Assembly: GCF_028583425.1 (NCBI RefSeq)
Contig: NC_072800.1
Span: 92,783,001-92,847,000 of the forward strand
Direction of reading: 5' to 3'
Length of the DNA: 64,000 nucleotides
Origin: Eublepharis macularius
Lineage: Eukaryota > Chordata > Lepidosauria > Squamata > Eublepharidae
The number at the start of each line of letters is the position of its first letter. Position 1 is the stretch's first letter. This document shows, one piece after another, positions 53,598 through 64,000 of this stretch. The notes beneath the pieces are model-generated. The model was not told the DNA's origin. It saw only the letters and a program-made list of their open reading frames with translations, and made no database searches. A program made the translations under genes and the position numbers.

Positions 53598-53988
53598 CAG
53601 AGGAGTTAGCCGTGTTAGTCTGTAGTAGCAAAATAGTCCAGTAGCACTTTTAAGACTAACCAACTTTATTGTAGCATAAGCTTTTGAGAATCACAGCTCT
53701 CTTTGTCGGATGCATCATCAGCTTTCGAGAACAACAGCTCTCCTCGTCAGATGAGAGTTGTGGTTCTCAAAAGCTGATGATGCATCTGATGAAGAGAGCT
53801 GTGTTTCTCGAAAGCTGACAATGCATCTGTCAAAGAGAGCTGTGGTTCTTGAGAGCTGACAATGCATCTGTCGAAGAGAGCTGTGGTTCTCGAAAGCTGA
53901 CGATGCATCTGACAAAGAGAGCTGTGACTCTCGAAAGCAAATGCTGCAATAAAGTTGGTTAGTCTTAAATATGCTCCTGGACTATTTA
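53598..53988 (-). repeat. Foldback-A element with 41-bp array and long target duplication
   Basis: Long end CAGAGGAGTTAGCCGTGTTAG at left, short end CTGGACTATTTA at right. ATGCATCTG units at 53780, 53821, 53862 and 53903 are exactly 41 bp apart. A 17-bp direct repeat with two mismatches flanks it (53581-53597 and 53989-54005). Confidence 0.93.
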
Positions 53989-54604
53989 CTCTCATGGAAT
54001 AAATCTTACAAATCAGTGACTATTTGTTCTTCATATTCTGGGCAACAATCCCACCACAGAAGTTTATCTGTTCAAGAATGTACATCAAGTACTTAACTTA
54101 ATGAATGACCTGTCAAACCTGCTTCCCTTTCGGTTCGACAAAAGTCCGCAACAGACGCCTTTCGGCAGGGAAGGGCGAAACATTTCACAAAATACTCCAC
54201 ACCACCACAGCCTATTCGGTTCTTTTGTTTTCGTTAGTGACAATAATCATATTTCCCAATAATCATATTTTCCAGTGCTTAGGGTATCTTTCCACCACAT
54301 GCACAACGCATGGCAGAATGAGGGTGGAAAACATAGTCACTCATACCAGCGCTAGGTAGTCAAGGAGGCTTGGTTGCGTGGTGATGGAGTCGGAAATGTT
54401 TCCTGCCTCCGCTGGCAATTCTGCTTAAATACCGAGGTGCGGGGTGGGGAGCCAAGAACAGTGGAAAGCCCAGTCACAACTGGGATAAATATTTCTGCTT
54501 TTTTTGGCTTCCCCTGAAAAATGATCAGAAATTGAGGCTGCTCTTTGCTGGCTGCAAGCATGACAGCCGATTGGGTGGGAGGGATTCTAGCACAACTGTA
54601 ATTT

Positions 54605-54990
54605 TTAGTCAAATCAAATCAAATCAATTACCTTTATTGGCATTAGAAATAATAATAGTCTACAATCAGAGATAGGGACAATCAGAGACAGGGATAGGCA
54701 GAAGCATAAACATAAACAAGCAATTAGTAGCAGTTAATAATAAAATTAATAAACATCCAGCAATGAGGTGCAGCTATATGCTTGGATTTAACTTTATAAA
54801 CTTCTGCTAGAAATTTTGCAACACTTAAAGTAACACAAAGGTTACGATCTTCTAAAAGGTAAACTAAAATTCCTCCTTTAATAAAATTATTATACTGAAG
54901 GTGTTCAGTTAAAAATTGTTTGCGTAACAGACCAAAAAGAGGGCATTCTAGAATAATGTGGGACAGTGAGTCGAGGACTCGTAATTTTTA
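54605..54990 (-). mobile_element. Non-LTR retrotransposon C-terminus, unassigned clade
   Basis: Minus strand encodes DSLSHIILECPLFGLLRKQF, a His/Cys motif typical of LINE C-termini, then SVAKFLAEVYKV about 40 residues later, and ends in GATTT repeats (54608-54626 on the plus strand as AAATC). Not CR1, L2 or Bov-B as seen elsewhere here. Confidence 0.65.
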
Positions 54991-55147
54991 GTTGATCATT
55001 GATAGTCAAGCTTATCTACGTGTTTATAAGACACTGGTGCGTATTCAGTGTTAAAACAAATTCTGCGTCAAGTTATCCCCCAAAGAGGTGAATTCTTTTC
55101 TCTTTCTTGCAGTATGTTCAAAACACAAGCCAGTAGGTGGTGACTGA

Positions 55148-55680
55148 GAGTCCCTCTACATGAGACGCCAGGGCACGTGTCTGTCAAACGTTGGGAGATG
55201 CAATGTTAGCCAGGAAGCATAGTTTTGAAAGACAGAGCTGGCGGAGATCTATCTGGAGGGGATGGATTCTCTCACAGCCCTCCGCCACCTCCGGTGTGCC
55301 TGACTGTCTCCTCTTCTGGAGCTTTTACACTCCCGCCTGCGCAGCTTAAAACTTTGCATTGACTGAGCCTTAGCAGGGTAAAGGATCTGGAAGGGGAGAT
55401 GCCAAAGGCGCCAGAGGACTGTGAGAGAATCCGTCCACTCCGGAGTGATCTCTGCCAGCTCTGTCTTTCAAAAATATGCTTCCTGGCTAACATTGCGTCT
55501 CCCACTCCGGAGTGATCGCCGCTGGCTCTGTCTTGTAAAACTATGCTTCCTGGCTAACATTGCGTCTCCCACTCCGGAGTGATCGCCGCAGGCTCTGACG
55601 TTTAAAACAGTGCGTCTCCCAACATGTGAAGAACACATGTCAAAAGTATTGTATAGAGAGACTCTGAGAGGGACGTGACG
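55148..55680. repeat. Palindrome-K with a triplicated 67-bp arm segment
   Basis: Left arm: GGGAGATGCAATGTTAGCC, AGGAAGCATAGTTTTGAAAG, ACAGAGCTGGCGGAG. Right arm carries the inverse, repeated: CCACTCCGG starts at 55435, 55502 and 55569, exactly 67 bp apart (third unit partial). Outer GTCCCTCT at 55150 is answered by AGAGGGAC near 55668. Confidence 0.85.
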
Positions 55681-55854
55681 GAGGTGTACAAGTTATGCAA
55701 GACGCAGAGAAACTTTGCTTCCTCCGCCATAATACTAGAATTCAGGGTCATGCCATCAACCTGGTTGGCAGACAGTTGAAGACTGTAAATTCTTTTAGGC
55801 ACCAGGCCAAAACTCCCCCCCCTCAGGCTTTTAATTAGCCATTTTATCTTGGCA

Positions 55855-56035
55855 GCTGTTTTTATGGTCTGCTTCTGGCCTGTGGTCTTGTTTTACAGAG
55901 AGCTTTATGGTGTTTTTATATGTCCCTGGGCGGGTTTGTTTTTATATTTATTATTGTATTGCTTTTATATTGATATATTATTTTAGTTATAAGCCTCTTT
56001 GAGCAGGACTTCGGAGAGGCGGCATCAAAAATCTC
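55855..56035 (+). mobile_element. L2-type LINE 3' tail
   Basis: Terminal TTATAAGCCTCTTTGAGCAGG, TTCGGAGAGGCGGCATC; T-rich sequence before it with TATTGCTTTTATATTG resembles the 60200 copy. Confidence 0.65.
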
Positions 56036-56039
56036 TTGA

Positions 56040-56345
56040 GTAAATGACAGCAGCAGGAAGTACTAGCAGGTGGTCGACTTGTGGAACTCACTGCCACATG
56101 ATCTATTGATGGCCAGTGATGATTAGAAGGGTATCGGAAAGATGTATGGGGGATGGGGGGTCTATTAACTGCTAGAGGTGAATAACACCTCCAGGTTCAG
56201 AAGCTGAGTACCTCCAACTGTCAAATGCTGAAGAGCAGACAGCAGGGGATGGCTGTTCCAGCTTCCAGCTGGGCACTGCTTTGGGGTATCGCTGAGTGGC
56301 TGCTGTTTGAAAAACTAGAATGGTAGTCTAGACGGACCGTTGGTC
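56040..56345 (+). mobile_element. CR1 LINE 3' end
   Basis: GTCGACTTGTGGAACTCACTGCC encodes the end of the reverse-transcriptase protein; 3' UTR blocks GATGGCTGTTCCAGCTTCC and GGTAGTCTAGACGGACCGTTGGTCTG follow. Confidence 0.75.
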
Positions 56346-56349
56346 TGTT

Positions 56350-57560
56350 CCAAGCACAGCTGCTGTTATAGGGAAGACCAGAATATTCACACAGAACCAA
56401 GGGAAGTGGTCTCGTGGACCGCCCTCATTCATTGCTTATTTTTCCAAACCCTGCTCAAGATGGCTTCTGACCCAGGCCTGAATGCAATATATGTCAAGAG
56501 AAAGGTAGTGGGGCTAGTAAACTACCATACAGCACTCTGCTTATCCTCCAGGGATATCTGGGCAGCACATGGGGCTCCCCCTTCCAATTTTATGCACACA
56601 AAGGAGCTGTGAGATGGCCCAGTGAGCTTTATTGCTCAATGGAGATTGGAAGCCAAGTGTCCCAGATCCGAGCCCAACACTCAACCACTGGAGCACACTG
56701 CTTCTCTTTCCAAAATTGCACTCTTTGGGGGAAAGAAGGTTCTCCATTGATATGATCCAGGGATTTGGGGAAGGGGGCACTTCAGAGGCCTTGCGGTATG
56801 TTTGCGTTCGTGCAGGTTTCAGAACTTTTCCCACCCATATTAAAACAAGCGTGGATTCCAGTTGGTGACCACATTCTCTGAGGATTCTCTCAGGCTTAAA
56901 ACAGGAATATGGCTTGGAAAAAAAATAAGCGGCGTATTGACTTGGCGGATTGTCTAGTGTGCATTTAGAACATTGTTTTTGTTTCTGAACAAGCTGGAGG
57001 GACGAGATGCCTAAATCCAGCCGGTTTGTCCTTGCGCAAGTTGGAATTTGACCTCTGGCTGCCTGACTCCTTGGCAGATGCATTCTCCTGCCACTTCCAG
57101 CCTCCCCAGTAGCCCCGGGCAAGGACAGTGAAATGGGGCGCTGGGCTGGTTATTTCTACTACTGAGCTGGAGGGAGGATTTTCATGTACTTTTGCAAAAA
57201 GATTTTTCATATCACTTTTTTTGCAGAATTTTTTATAAGGGATGTATGAGGGTGGGGGCGAGGGAACAGTCCCTGTTGTCATGGCAGCTTGGTTAATGGT
57301 CCCTCACCCCACATACTAGCGGCTCATTCTGCTGCCTCTAGTTGTGCATAAGAATGCATGGCTGGAACTGGGTGAGGATGAAAGTGGTGGTGGTAGGGAA
57401 TGAAACCAACAGTGTTGCTAGACCACATTAAGGCAGAAGTGGATGTGTTTCCTTCTTTTCCACCCCTTTCCCCACTTGAGGATGAGGATGGTTGGAGAGT
57501 TTTGTTTACCCTCAGTGATACAGCCTGGTAAGCCAAATCTGACAAAGTTGTGCCATTATG
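56350..57560. other. Unique intronic DNA
   Basis: GCTTTATTGCTCAATGGAGATTGG at 56625-56680 is a possible SINE scrap; the 193-codon minus-strand frame here has no known motif. Confidence 0.4.
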
Positions 57561-57577
57561 GCATCACATTGATTATG

Positions 57578-58206
57578 TAAAGAGTCCAGTAGCACCTTGA
57601 AGATTAACCAACTTTATTGTAGCATAAGCTTTTGAGAGCCACAGCTCTCTTCATCAAGTGCAACTTTATTGTAGCATAAGCTTTCAAGAACTACAGCTCT
57701 CTTCATTAGGTGCAACTTTATTGTAGCATAAGCTTTCGAGAACCACAGCTCTCTTTGTCAGGTGCAACTTTATTGTAGCATAAGCTTTCAAGAACCACAG
57801 CTCTCTTTATCAGGTGCAACTATATTGTAGCATAAGCTTTTGAGAACCACAGCTCTCTTCATCAGATGCAACTTTATTGTGGCATAAGCTTTCTAGAACC
57901 ACAGCTCTCTTCGTCAGGTGCAACTTTATTGTAGCATAAGCTTTTGAGAACCACAGCTGTCTTCATCAGATGCAACTTTATTGTAGCATAAGCTTTCAAG
58001 AACCACAGCTCTCTTCGTCAGATGCAACTTTATTGTACCATAAGCTTTCAAGAACCACAGCTCTCTTCGTCAGATGCATCTGACGAAGAGAGGTGTGGCT
58101 CTTGAAAGCTTATGCTAGAATAAAGTTAGTTAGTCTTAAAGGTGATACTGGACTCTTTACCATTTTGCTACTACAGACTAACACGGCTAACTCCTCTGGA
58201 CCTATG
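57578..58206 (+). repeat. Foldback-A element with nine 52-bp units
   Basis: Short end TAAAGAGTCCAGTAGCACC at left, long end CTACAGACTAACACGGCTAAC at right. The left arm contains CAACTTTATTG or close variants at 57609, 57661, 57713, 57765, 57817, 57869, 57921, 57973 and 58025: nine units, each exactly 52 bp, with base changes but no indels. The right arm is single copy. ACATTGATTATG (12 bp) is duplicated at 57566-57577 and 58207-58218. Confidence 0.97.
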
Positions 58207-58219
58207 ACATTGATTATGG

Positions 58220-59984
58220 GATCCCTGATTGCCTGTGTTGTCACATTAAAAAAGAGAGAAGCAGCTATGTTATGGGACTGCAAAGCAGGATAGAAATTGG
58301 TGGGTGGGGGAGTCCGGAGATTGCAACCTTCAAAATTCGATCACGGTTCCAAGGGAACACCAGCGGGTCAGCGTCTTCCCCCACCACCTTTCCCTCGTTA
58401 CCCTGAGAATTGCAAACTGCTTTTAGATTCTGCAGTCCTTTGAACTGTTGCAGGCTTGTAATTTTACACCCAGTCTTGTGCTGGGTATATTTGTTCACCT
58501 GCCAATCTTGTGCAACAAAAGCTGCTCCAGATAGAGGCCCAAACAGAACCAGCCCGCTCGCTGGACTATTAAAAGCCCATTGTGTTGGATTCTCTTCAGT
58601 GCAAGAAAAGAATAACCAAGGAGGGCTGCAAATTCCCAGTGACCTTTTTAAAGGGAAGGAATAAGCAAGGGTGGTGTCTGTGCAATGCCATTTCAATGTT
58701 GTAGCCTCCCAGGGGCTCAGAGTTGTGGAAACTGGTCTGTTTTGTCGATTGAGGATACGAAAAGCTCGTTTCCTTTTAACTGGTTTTTCCAGTGTGAGAT
58801 TCACAGGGGTTACTCATAGCAGCAGGAGGAGGCTCTGATAAAAAGTGTGATTTCTGTTCCTGTGCGGATGCCCTTAGAGACTTGACAACAGGCTGTCCTT
58901 CCACCTAAGTCACGGAATCTGGAAACTGGGTCACCCTTTCTCCATTCCGGTTTGGGGTGAGGGTTCGCAGGGCGGTCAACTGATGTGTCAGACTTTATCA
59001 ACTAACTATCTCTTACTCGAGCACTGTCACATATTTGCCAAAGTCAAGAAGGCTGTGATAGAAGTGGTGGGGTCATTTCTTAGCCCCACCTGGCCTTCGT
59101 CCCTTTTTAATAGTTGGTGTTGCTTTATGGCTGTGTTCGTTTCCGTTTTTCAAAATGTGGTGCGTGCCGATTCTTTGTGTCCCCCCTTAAGAGCGAAAGA
59201 GCTGTAAATAGTTCATGTTTGTAGAAACCCTGCCTCCCTTTGTTCACAAACTAGAGCAACTTTTTTTAAAAAGTTAATTGGTTTTTTTTAGAGGGAGGTA
59301 ACCTATTGGCTTCTTGTAATTAGCATAGCTGTTAAACCTATGAGTGATTAAAGTATTTCTGTTCAACTAAGATTTTTTTTTAAATCCTGGATTATTTGAT
59401 TTAATGGCTTGACTTTTTCTGCATAGGAGCTGCCTGGTGCACATGTGTGCCTGTCGCTCTTCTTATGTGTTAAGGCTTTTGGAATGTTCTTCTGTCTTCT
59501 CCCTTCAAAACCGGTTGCAACATCTTAATATCCTAACCCTAAAAAAAGCTGATTCCAAAATTACCCATTTCCTTGCAGAAACTGAGAATCCTGGTTCCGC
59601 CGCCCCCCCCCCCCCGCCCATCCCAGTCTATTTCCTTACATCTTCCTTGTTAACCCTTCAGGACAATTCCTGCTCTGGATAATGGCATTGTGCTAAAACA
59701 CTGTTTTAATGCTATCCCATCAGGATTGCTGCTGGGATGTTTAAATAAGGAAGGTGCCTTACTTTGAGCAACAGTGCCACAGCGGTTCTGGTCAAATAAG
59801 ACACTCTTCAACACTGTCTATTCGATTGTGACATGCTCAGTGTGGCAAGAGATAGCTGGCTAAAAACATATCCAGGGTCTCTAGCGGTGTAGTGGATAAT
59901 TTGAGGTTCCTTTCAGCAGGGTTAGATTTTAATGTTACATGGGCATGCCAAGTTCCTCTCTCGGTCGATTAAGATCGACTTGAA
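58220..59984. other. Unique intronic DNA
   Basis: No family, RNA gene or exon recognised; poly-C at 59603-59615. Confidence 0.4.
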
Positions 59985-60325
59985 CCAGGGCCTTTTCGGT
60001 CCTGGCTCCCACCTGGTGGAACGCTCTGTCTGCTGAGATCAGGGCCCGGCAGGACCTACTATCCTTCCGCCGGGCCTGCAAGACAGAGTTGTTCCACCAG
60101 GCATATGGCTGAGGCTGGGCCTCCGCCGGCCTGAAAAAAGGGGTGTATAATATCTTAACCCTCCCTGTGAAGGCTGCCCACCATCCTGTTTTAAATGTGT
60201 ATGGATTTTATTGTATTTTAATATGTTGCTTTTATTGTATTTTTGTATTTTAATATGTTGTTATCTGCCCTGAGCCCGCTCGCGGGGAGGGCGGAATAGA
60301 AATTTGAAATAAATAAATAAAACAA
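59985..60325 (+). mobile_element. L2-type LINE 3' end
   Basis: Frame from 60003 encodes AFSVLAPTWWNALSAEIRAR, then QDLLSFRRACKTELFHQAYG and a stop. The 3' UTR ends CTGCCCTGAGCCCGCTCGCGG, GGGCGGAATAGAAATT and AAAT repeats. The best preserved L2 end in the window; 5' truncated. Confidence 0.93.
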
Positions 60326-60329
60326 ATAA

Positions 60330-61050
60330 GATTAAAACCTATTAAATTTTTATATTATACAGATCTATGTGTCAATAAATTTTCTCTTATTTAATTCTAA
60401 CGTGATACTCTTCAGAGCCGAATTGGCTGTATGAGCGATATCATTCAAGAAAAGTAAACTGTTGTAAGAGGCTCTTTGCACTAAATAGTAGTGCTGGCAG
60501 AATGAATTCAGCTGTGAAGGAACCAATGAATATTTTTTCAAATTCTACAAATAGGGAAACTGAGGCCCAACGACCACTTGACTCAGTGCCTGAACCTTTG
60601 ATGTGTAGCAGAGACAGGACTTTAATGTTGCTTTTACGTTCAGTATTTTATTTGTTTGAGCAGGCGTCGTGTGTTGACTGCCTTCCACATCTGTACAGGC
60701 AGTTCAAACTGTGCCAGAGCATCTGGTGGGAGGCGTTCCGTCACTCCAGTCAGCTGACGGTGACATAATTGCACCACTTAACACATCATGTTTGAATGCT
60801 TATGCCGTGTGTCAGGTTTGCTTCCGTTCTTTCCGATTTCTGCAGTCCAGACCCGATTGCAGTGTTTATTGGAGACTCCATCCTGTTGATGGTATCATTA
60901 TCTGCCTTTCAGTGAGAAAAGCAGACTATAAATGACATAAATAAATATTCCTCCCATCCATGGATCTACCCTCTGTCTCTTGCGACAGTTAGCTGAGGAG
61001 AGTGGTTGGATGCAACCCCTTGTCTGTTTCTGGGCTTAAATTGATGCCTG
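60330..61050. other. Unique intronic DNA with a short L2 tail
   Basis: GCCTTTCAGTGAGAAAAGCAG and ATAAATGACATAAATAAAT at 60904-60950 form a plus-strand LINE tail of the 20826 subfamily; otherwise nothing recognised. Confidence 0.45.
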
Positions 61051-61056
61051 CTGATT

Positions 61057-61231
61057 GGTGTTGCCAATCTCCAGGTAGGGCCTGGAGATCTCCTGGAATT
61101 ACAACTGATCTCCAGACTACAGAGATCAGTTCCCCTGGAGAAAATGGCAGAGGTCCCTCCCCAAACCCCATCATCCCCAGACTCCCTCCCCAAATCTCCA
61201 GGAATGTCCTAAATTGGAGTTGGCAATCCTA
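61057..61231 (+). mobile_element. hAT-E element
   Basis: Ends GTTGCCAATCTCC and GGAGTTGGCAATCCTA, with GGAGATCTCCTGGAATTACA and GGAGAAAATGGCAG inside. Slightly shortened; target duplication not clear. Confidence 0.85.
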
Positions 61232-61294
61232 CTTCTATTGGGAGGAGGTGTAAGAATCTTCTAGCTTTAATCTCAGGGTTTTGAGCACCACCCA

Positions 61295-61495
61295 AAAAAG
61301 TAAAACAGAGCAAGAGTCCAGTAGCACTTATAAGCCTAACAAAATTTGTGGTAGGGTATGAGCTTTCATGAGCTGAAGAAGTGAGCTGTGACTCACGAAA
61401 GCTCATACCCTGCCACAAATTTTGTTAGTCTTACAGGTGCTCCTGGACTCTTGCTCTTTTCTACTGCTACAGACAGACTAACAGGGCTACCCACA
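61295..61495 (+). repeat. Foldback-B-like element
   Basis: AGAGCAAGAGTCCAGTAGC short end, apex at GAGCTGAAGAAGTGAGCTG near 61370, return arm to ACAGACTAACAGGGCTACCC. Arms nearly perfect over about 60 bp. Confidence 0.88.
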
Positions 61496-61499
61496 TTTA

Positions 61500-62045
61500 T
61501 CTACACACACAAAAGTGTTCAGCTTTTTGAATTTCAGAACAATAGCTCATTCTCTTTTTTCCCATTCCGTGATTAAGATGTCAATTCTTTTTCATAGGCT
61601 GATCTAAAATGGATATCTTCGTATTCACATAAAAGATTTTTTTTAAGAATGGCTGTAAACTTTTTAAAAATGTTGCACCACTCACCTCTTTTGGAAGCTT
61701 GCTGGGACACTGTATATTGGAATAAAATTTCCTTCCAGTTCCCTCCCTTGTCCTCCCCCCAACCCCAACAATTTGTGGAAACACCCACCAAGGGAGTTCC
61801 CCCATTTCCTGCTGTGGATAGAAATAGCCGCGGATTCTTTAAAGCGAGTGGATTTTTTAAAGGAGCCGGATAGTGCATATATGGATAAAACAACGTAACG
61901 TAAATAAATGTTTACAAGACTCTGTCCTTTTATTGTGGTCTTCCTCTGGAGATCTCAAAGCTGCTCAGACACCAGCTGCGGCGAGGAAGAAAACGCTGTA
62001 AGCATTGAGAAGCCACATAAAAACAGCCGTGGAGATCGCTAAGGG
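61500..62045. other. Unique intronic DNA
   Basis: Nothing recognised. Confidence 0.35.
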
Positions 62046-62049
62046 GAAC

Positions 62050-62760
62050 ATCAAACAAAACAAAGAAGTTTTCACCCAGAGGCGGACGATGGTAATGGGA
62101 AGGGGACAGACAGGTGTCCCGGGGAGAGATTTTCAGAGTTTGGGTGCCACGAGCAAGAAGGCCCTCTCTTAAATTGCCACCTGCCTTATCTTAGAAGCCA
62201 GGAGCATCCCAAGGAGGGCCTCCAAAGATGACCACAGTGGACAGGTAGTTGAATAAGATAACAGGAGTTCCTTCAGTTATACTGAGCCCCAATCATGCCC
62301 GGACACAGACTGGGAGCTAGTGAAGGTGGGCCGAGACTGGACTGATACAGTCCTATGAGCCACTCCGCTTAACATCCCGGCTGCAGCGTTCTGCACCAGT
62401 TGCAGTTTCCAAACACTTTTCAGGGGCAGCCCCATGTAGAGCGCATTGCAGTAATCTAGATGTAATCTGAGCATGCGCCACAGTGGCCAAAATTTTTCTG
62501 CCACTCCTGGCCACAGCTAGTAAAAGGTACTCCCGGCCTTAGCTTGTCCAACGGTAGGCCTGGGTCCAAGAGAACCCTTGGACTCCGGACCTGTTCCTTC
62601 AGAGGGAGTGCAACCCCACCCAGAGCTGGCGACACCTTAAATCCCAGGTCAAACTTCCTGCTCAACAACAGTAGTTCTGCCTTCTCAGGATTAAGCTTCA
62701 GTTTATTAGCCCACATCCACTCCAGTTCTGCCTCTAGGCACTGGTTTTTATATTATGTGC
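62050..62760 (-). mobile_element. L2-type LINE, RT region
   Basis: Minus-strand frames encode ANKLKLNPEKAELLLLSRKF, then VALPLKEQVRSPRVLLDPGL and, in another frame, LDYCNALYMGLPLKSVWKLQ and LVQNAAAGML: fingers-to-thumb parts of the reverse transcriptase. Frameshifted and inactive. Confidence 0.9.
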
Positions 62761-62807
62761 ATGCGTGCACACACGTGCACACAAACACACACACAACTAC
62801 TATTGCA

Positions 62808-63035
62808 TACTGGTTAAGTGGCTGGGTTGCAAGTCAGCACTCAGCTGGTTCGACTGCTGCTACAGCCATGAACTCTCCAGGCAGCCTTGGGTCAACCACT
62901 CCTCTCAGCCTAGCTCCCCCACTTTAATGTGGGGAGCACTGACTTTGTTCAGTGCTCTGAGCAGGCACTAATCTGTTCAGAAGGGCAGCATATAAGCACA
63001 TTGCTGCTGCTGCTGCTGTTGTTGTTGTTGTTATC
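62808..63035 (+). repeat. tRNA-SINE with L2-like end
   Basis: ACTGGTTAAGTGGCTGGG, CAGCTGGTTCGACTGCTGC, GCTCTGAGCAGGCACTAATC and TATAAGCACATT, followed by GCT and GTT repeats (63002-63033). Same subfamily as 14783. Confidence 0.82.
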
Positions 63036-63039
63036 CTCA

Positions 63040-64000
63040 TGGCAGAGTGGGAATTTGAACCTGGGTCTCCCAGATCCAATTCCATGTTCTGACCACCCAG
63101 GTGGCAAAATGGATTGCCATGTTTCAGACTGCAGGTGGAGAATCCCAGCATTCAGTTTTCCTTCGTGTAATAAATCTCCCTGCAAATGGACAGGTAGATC
63201 AGTGGGGAGAAAGGGAGGGGTGCTTTCTGTGCTAGTTTGCTATTACCAGGGAGTTTTTAATTTACATAGGACTGCATTCTGCAAATTTTCTACCTGTACC
63301 CTAAACTGGAACAATCTGTTTTTCTGGTTTATTTGCCCTCATGTTGGAACCAGCCTGCAGGTTGGAATTACTTTTTGGAATGCTCCCGTATGAGGAGAAA
63401 ACATTGCCTTGCAAGCAGAAAACTAGCATGGCAGGGATTAAGCTGTAGTGGAACTTTTCTTCCCAGTGCACAGGATTTTTAATTTGTGCTGAGACTGAGC
63501 CGTCTGTTCTCCCACTTCTGGATTCTGCTGCCTCATTTCGCTGCAGGCGCCAACCAGGCTCAACTTTTAGGTACTTTCACATCTTCCGATGGGGCCATTC
63601 CTCCTCTCTGAGTAATGGGACAATTGCCTTTCTGATCACAGAGCAAAACGCTGGCATTGTTCTTAGGCAAGGGTCGAGTGCCTCCTCCGCAGCCTCCTGC
63701 AGAAGCTGAGACAGCATTCATGGAGACTCTCTTTGAATTTCATTTGCGACTTCTGAAGCAGCCACTTGTGTCTCTGGATCCCTCTGCGTTGCAGGGCTTT
63801 GTCGGATGGTGCCCAGACTGTCCACTGAGGCATGTTTGACTCCAAAGTCCGGCTGTCTCCTAATTCCGCTGCATTATAAACACAGACTGTTTGTCTGTGG
63901 TCACTGTTGCTCAGGTACGCAAAGCAGGGGGCAGCCAGAGGCCCGGCCTTTTATGGGAAACAGACTCCCGGAGACTTGGGCTGCACTGTGATCCTGAACC
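63040..64000. other. Unique intronic DNA
   Basis: CTCATGGCAGAGTGGGAATTTGAACCTGGGTCTCCCAG at 63036-63073 is probably a remnant of a tRNA-like SINE core. No NBEAL2 exon 2 was recognised. Confidence 0.4.

Larger units (their letters stand above)
27023..64000 (+). other. NBEAL2: NBEAL2 intron 1 (incomplete)
   Basis: Begins at the GTACGG donor and runs out of the window. I saw no second exon, so the intron is at least 36,978 bp if the gene model is right. It is filled with the repeats and unique blocks listed below. Confidence 0.7.

Noticed and set aside
56541..57122. 193-codon minus-strand open frame
   Set aside because: No motif, no splice context and no similarity to known genes of this region.
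57609..58076. CRISPR-like array of 52-bp units
   Set aside because: Units are contiguous without unique spacers and lie in a eukaryotic hairpin repeat.

Overview
The window is vertebrate nuclear DNA, almost certainly from a squamate reptile (lizard; a gecko is plausible but cannot be shown from this alone). Evidence: 3' ends of a Bov-B (RTE) LINE, SINEs with a 5S-rRNA head on a Bov-B-type tail (5S-Sauria type), a Sauria-type tRNA SINE, many CR1/L2 LINE pieces, several non-autonomous hAT families and Penelope-like DNA. No bacterial-style gene is present; nearly every long open reading frame lies in repeats, GC-rich promoter sequence or microsatellites.

Only two genic anchors can be supported, both first coding exons in CpG islands and facing away from each other. 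CCDC12 (spliceosome-associated cwf18-family protein) starts at 14065 on the minus strand; its exon 1 ends at 13970 and bases 1-13969 are its incomplete first intron. NBEAL2 (BEACH-domain protein needed for platelet alpha-granules in mammals) starts at 26972 on the plus strand; exon 1 ends at 27022 and I see no second exon before 64000, so the rest of the window is intron 1. This head-to-head order is the one known next to human NBEAL2. The 12.9 kb between them is repeat-rich.

Layout: 1-13969 CCDC12 intron (foldback element, 5S SINE, CR1, L2, Bov-B, unique blocks); 13790-14150 CCDC12 CpG promoter; 14150-26170 intergenic repeats (foldbacks, CR1/L2, hAT); 26171-26600 a 97-bp tandem array abutting the NBEAL2 CpG island; 26600-27190 NBEAL2 promoter, two upstream ORFs and exon 1; 27190-64000 intron with nested repeats, a Penelope-like fragment with a hammerhead-ribozyme core, and amplified foldback arrays.

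The most unusual signal is a family of foldback (hairpin) elements, called foldback-A here. Its copies have two unequal ends and are flanked by direct repeats of varying length (about 8-17 bp), and at four loci they carry perfectly phased internal tandem arrays: 52 bp x 9 at 57609-58076, and 41-bp units at 14386, 38734 and 53780. An 89-bp x 4 amplification of a tRNA-SINE head (46101) and a 67-bp triplication in another palindrome (55435) show similar behaviour. Repeat names such as foldback-A, hAT-D or palindrome-J are local labels, not database names; all family assignments are from reading the sequence, without a search.
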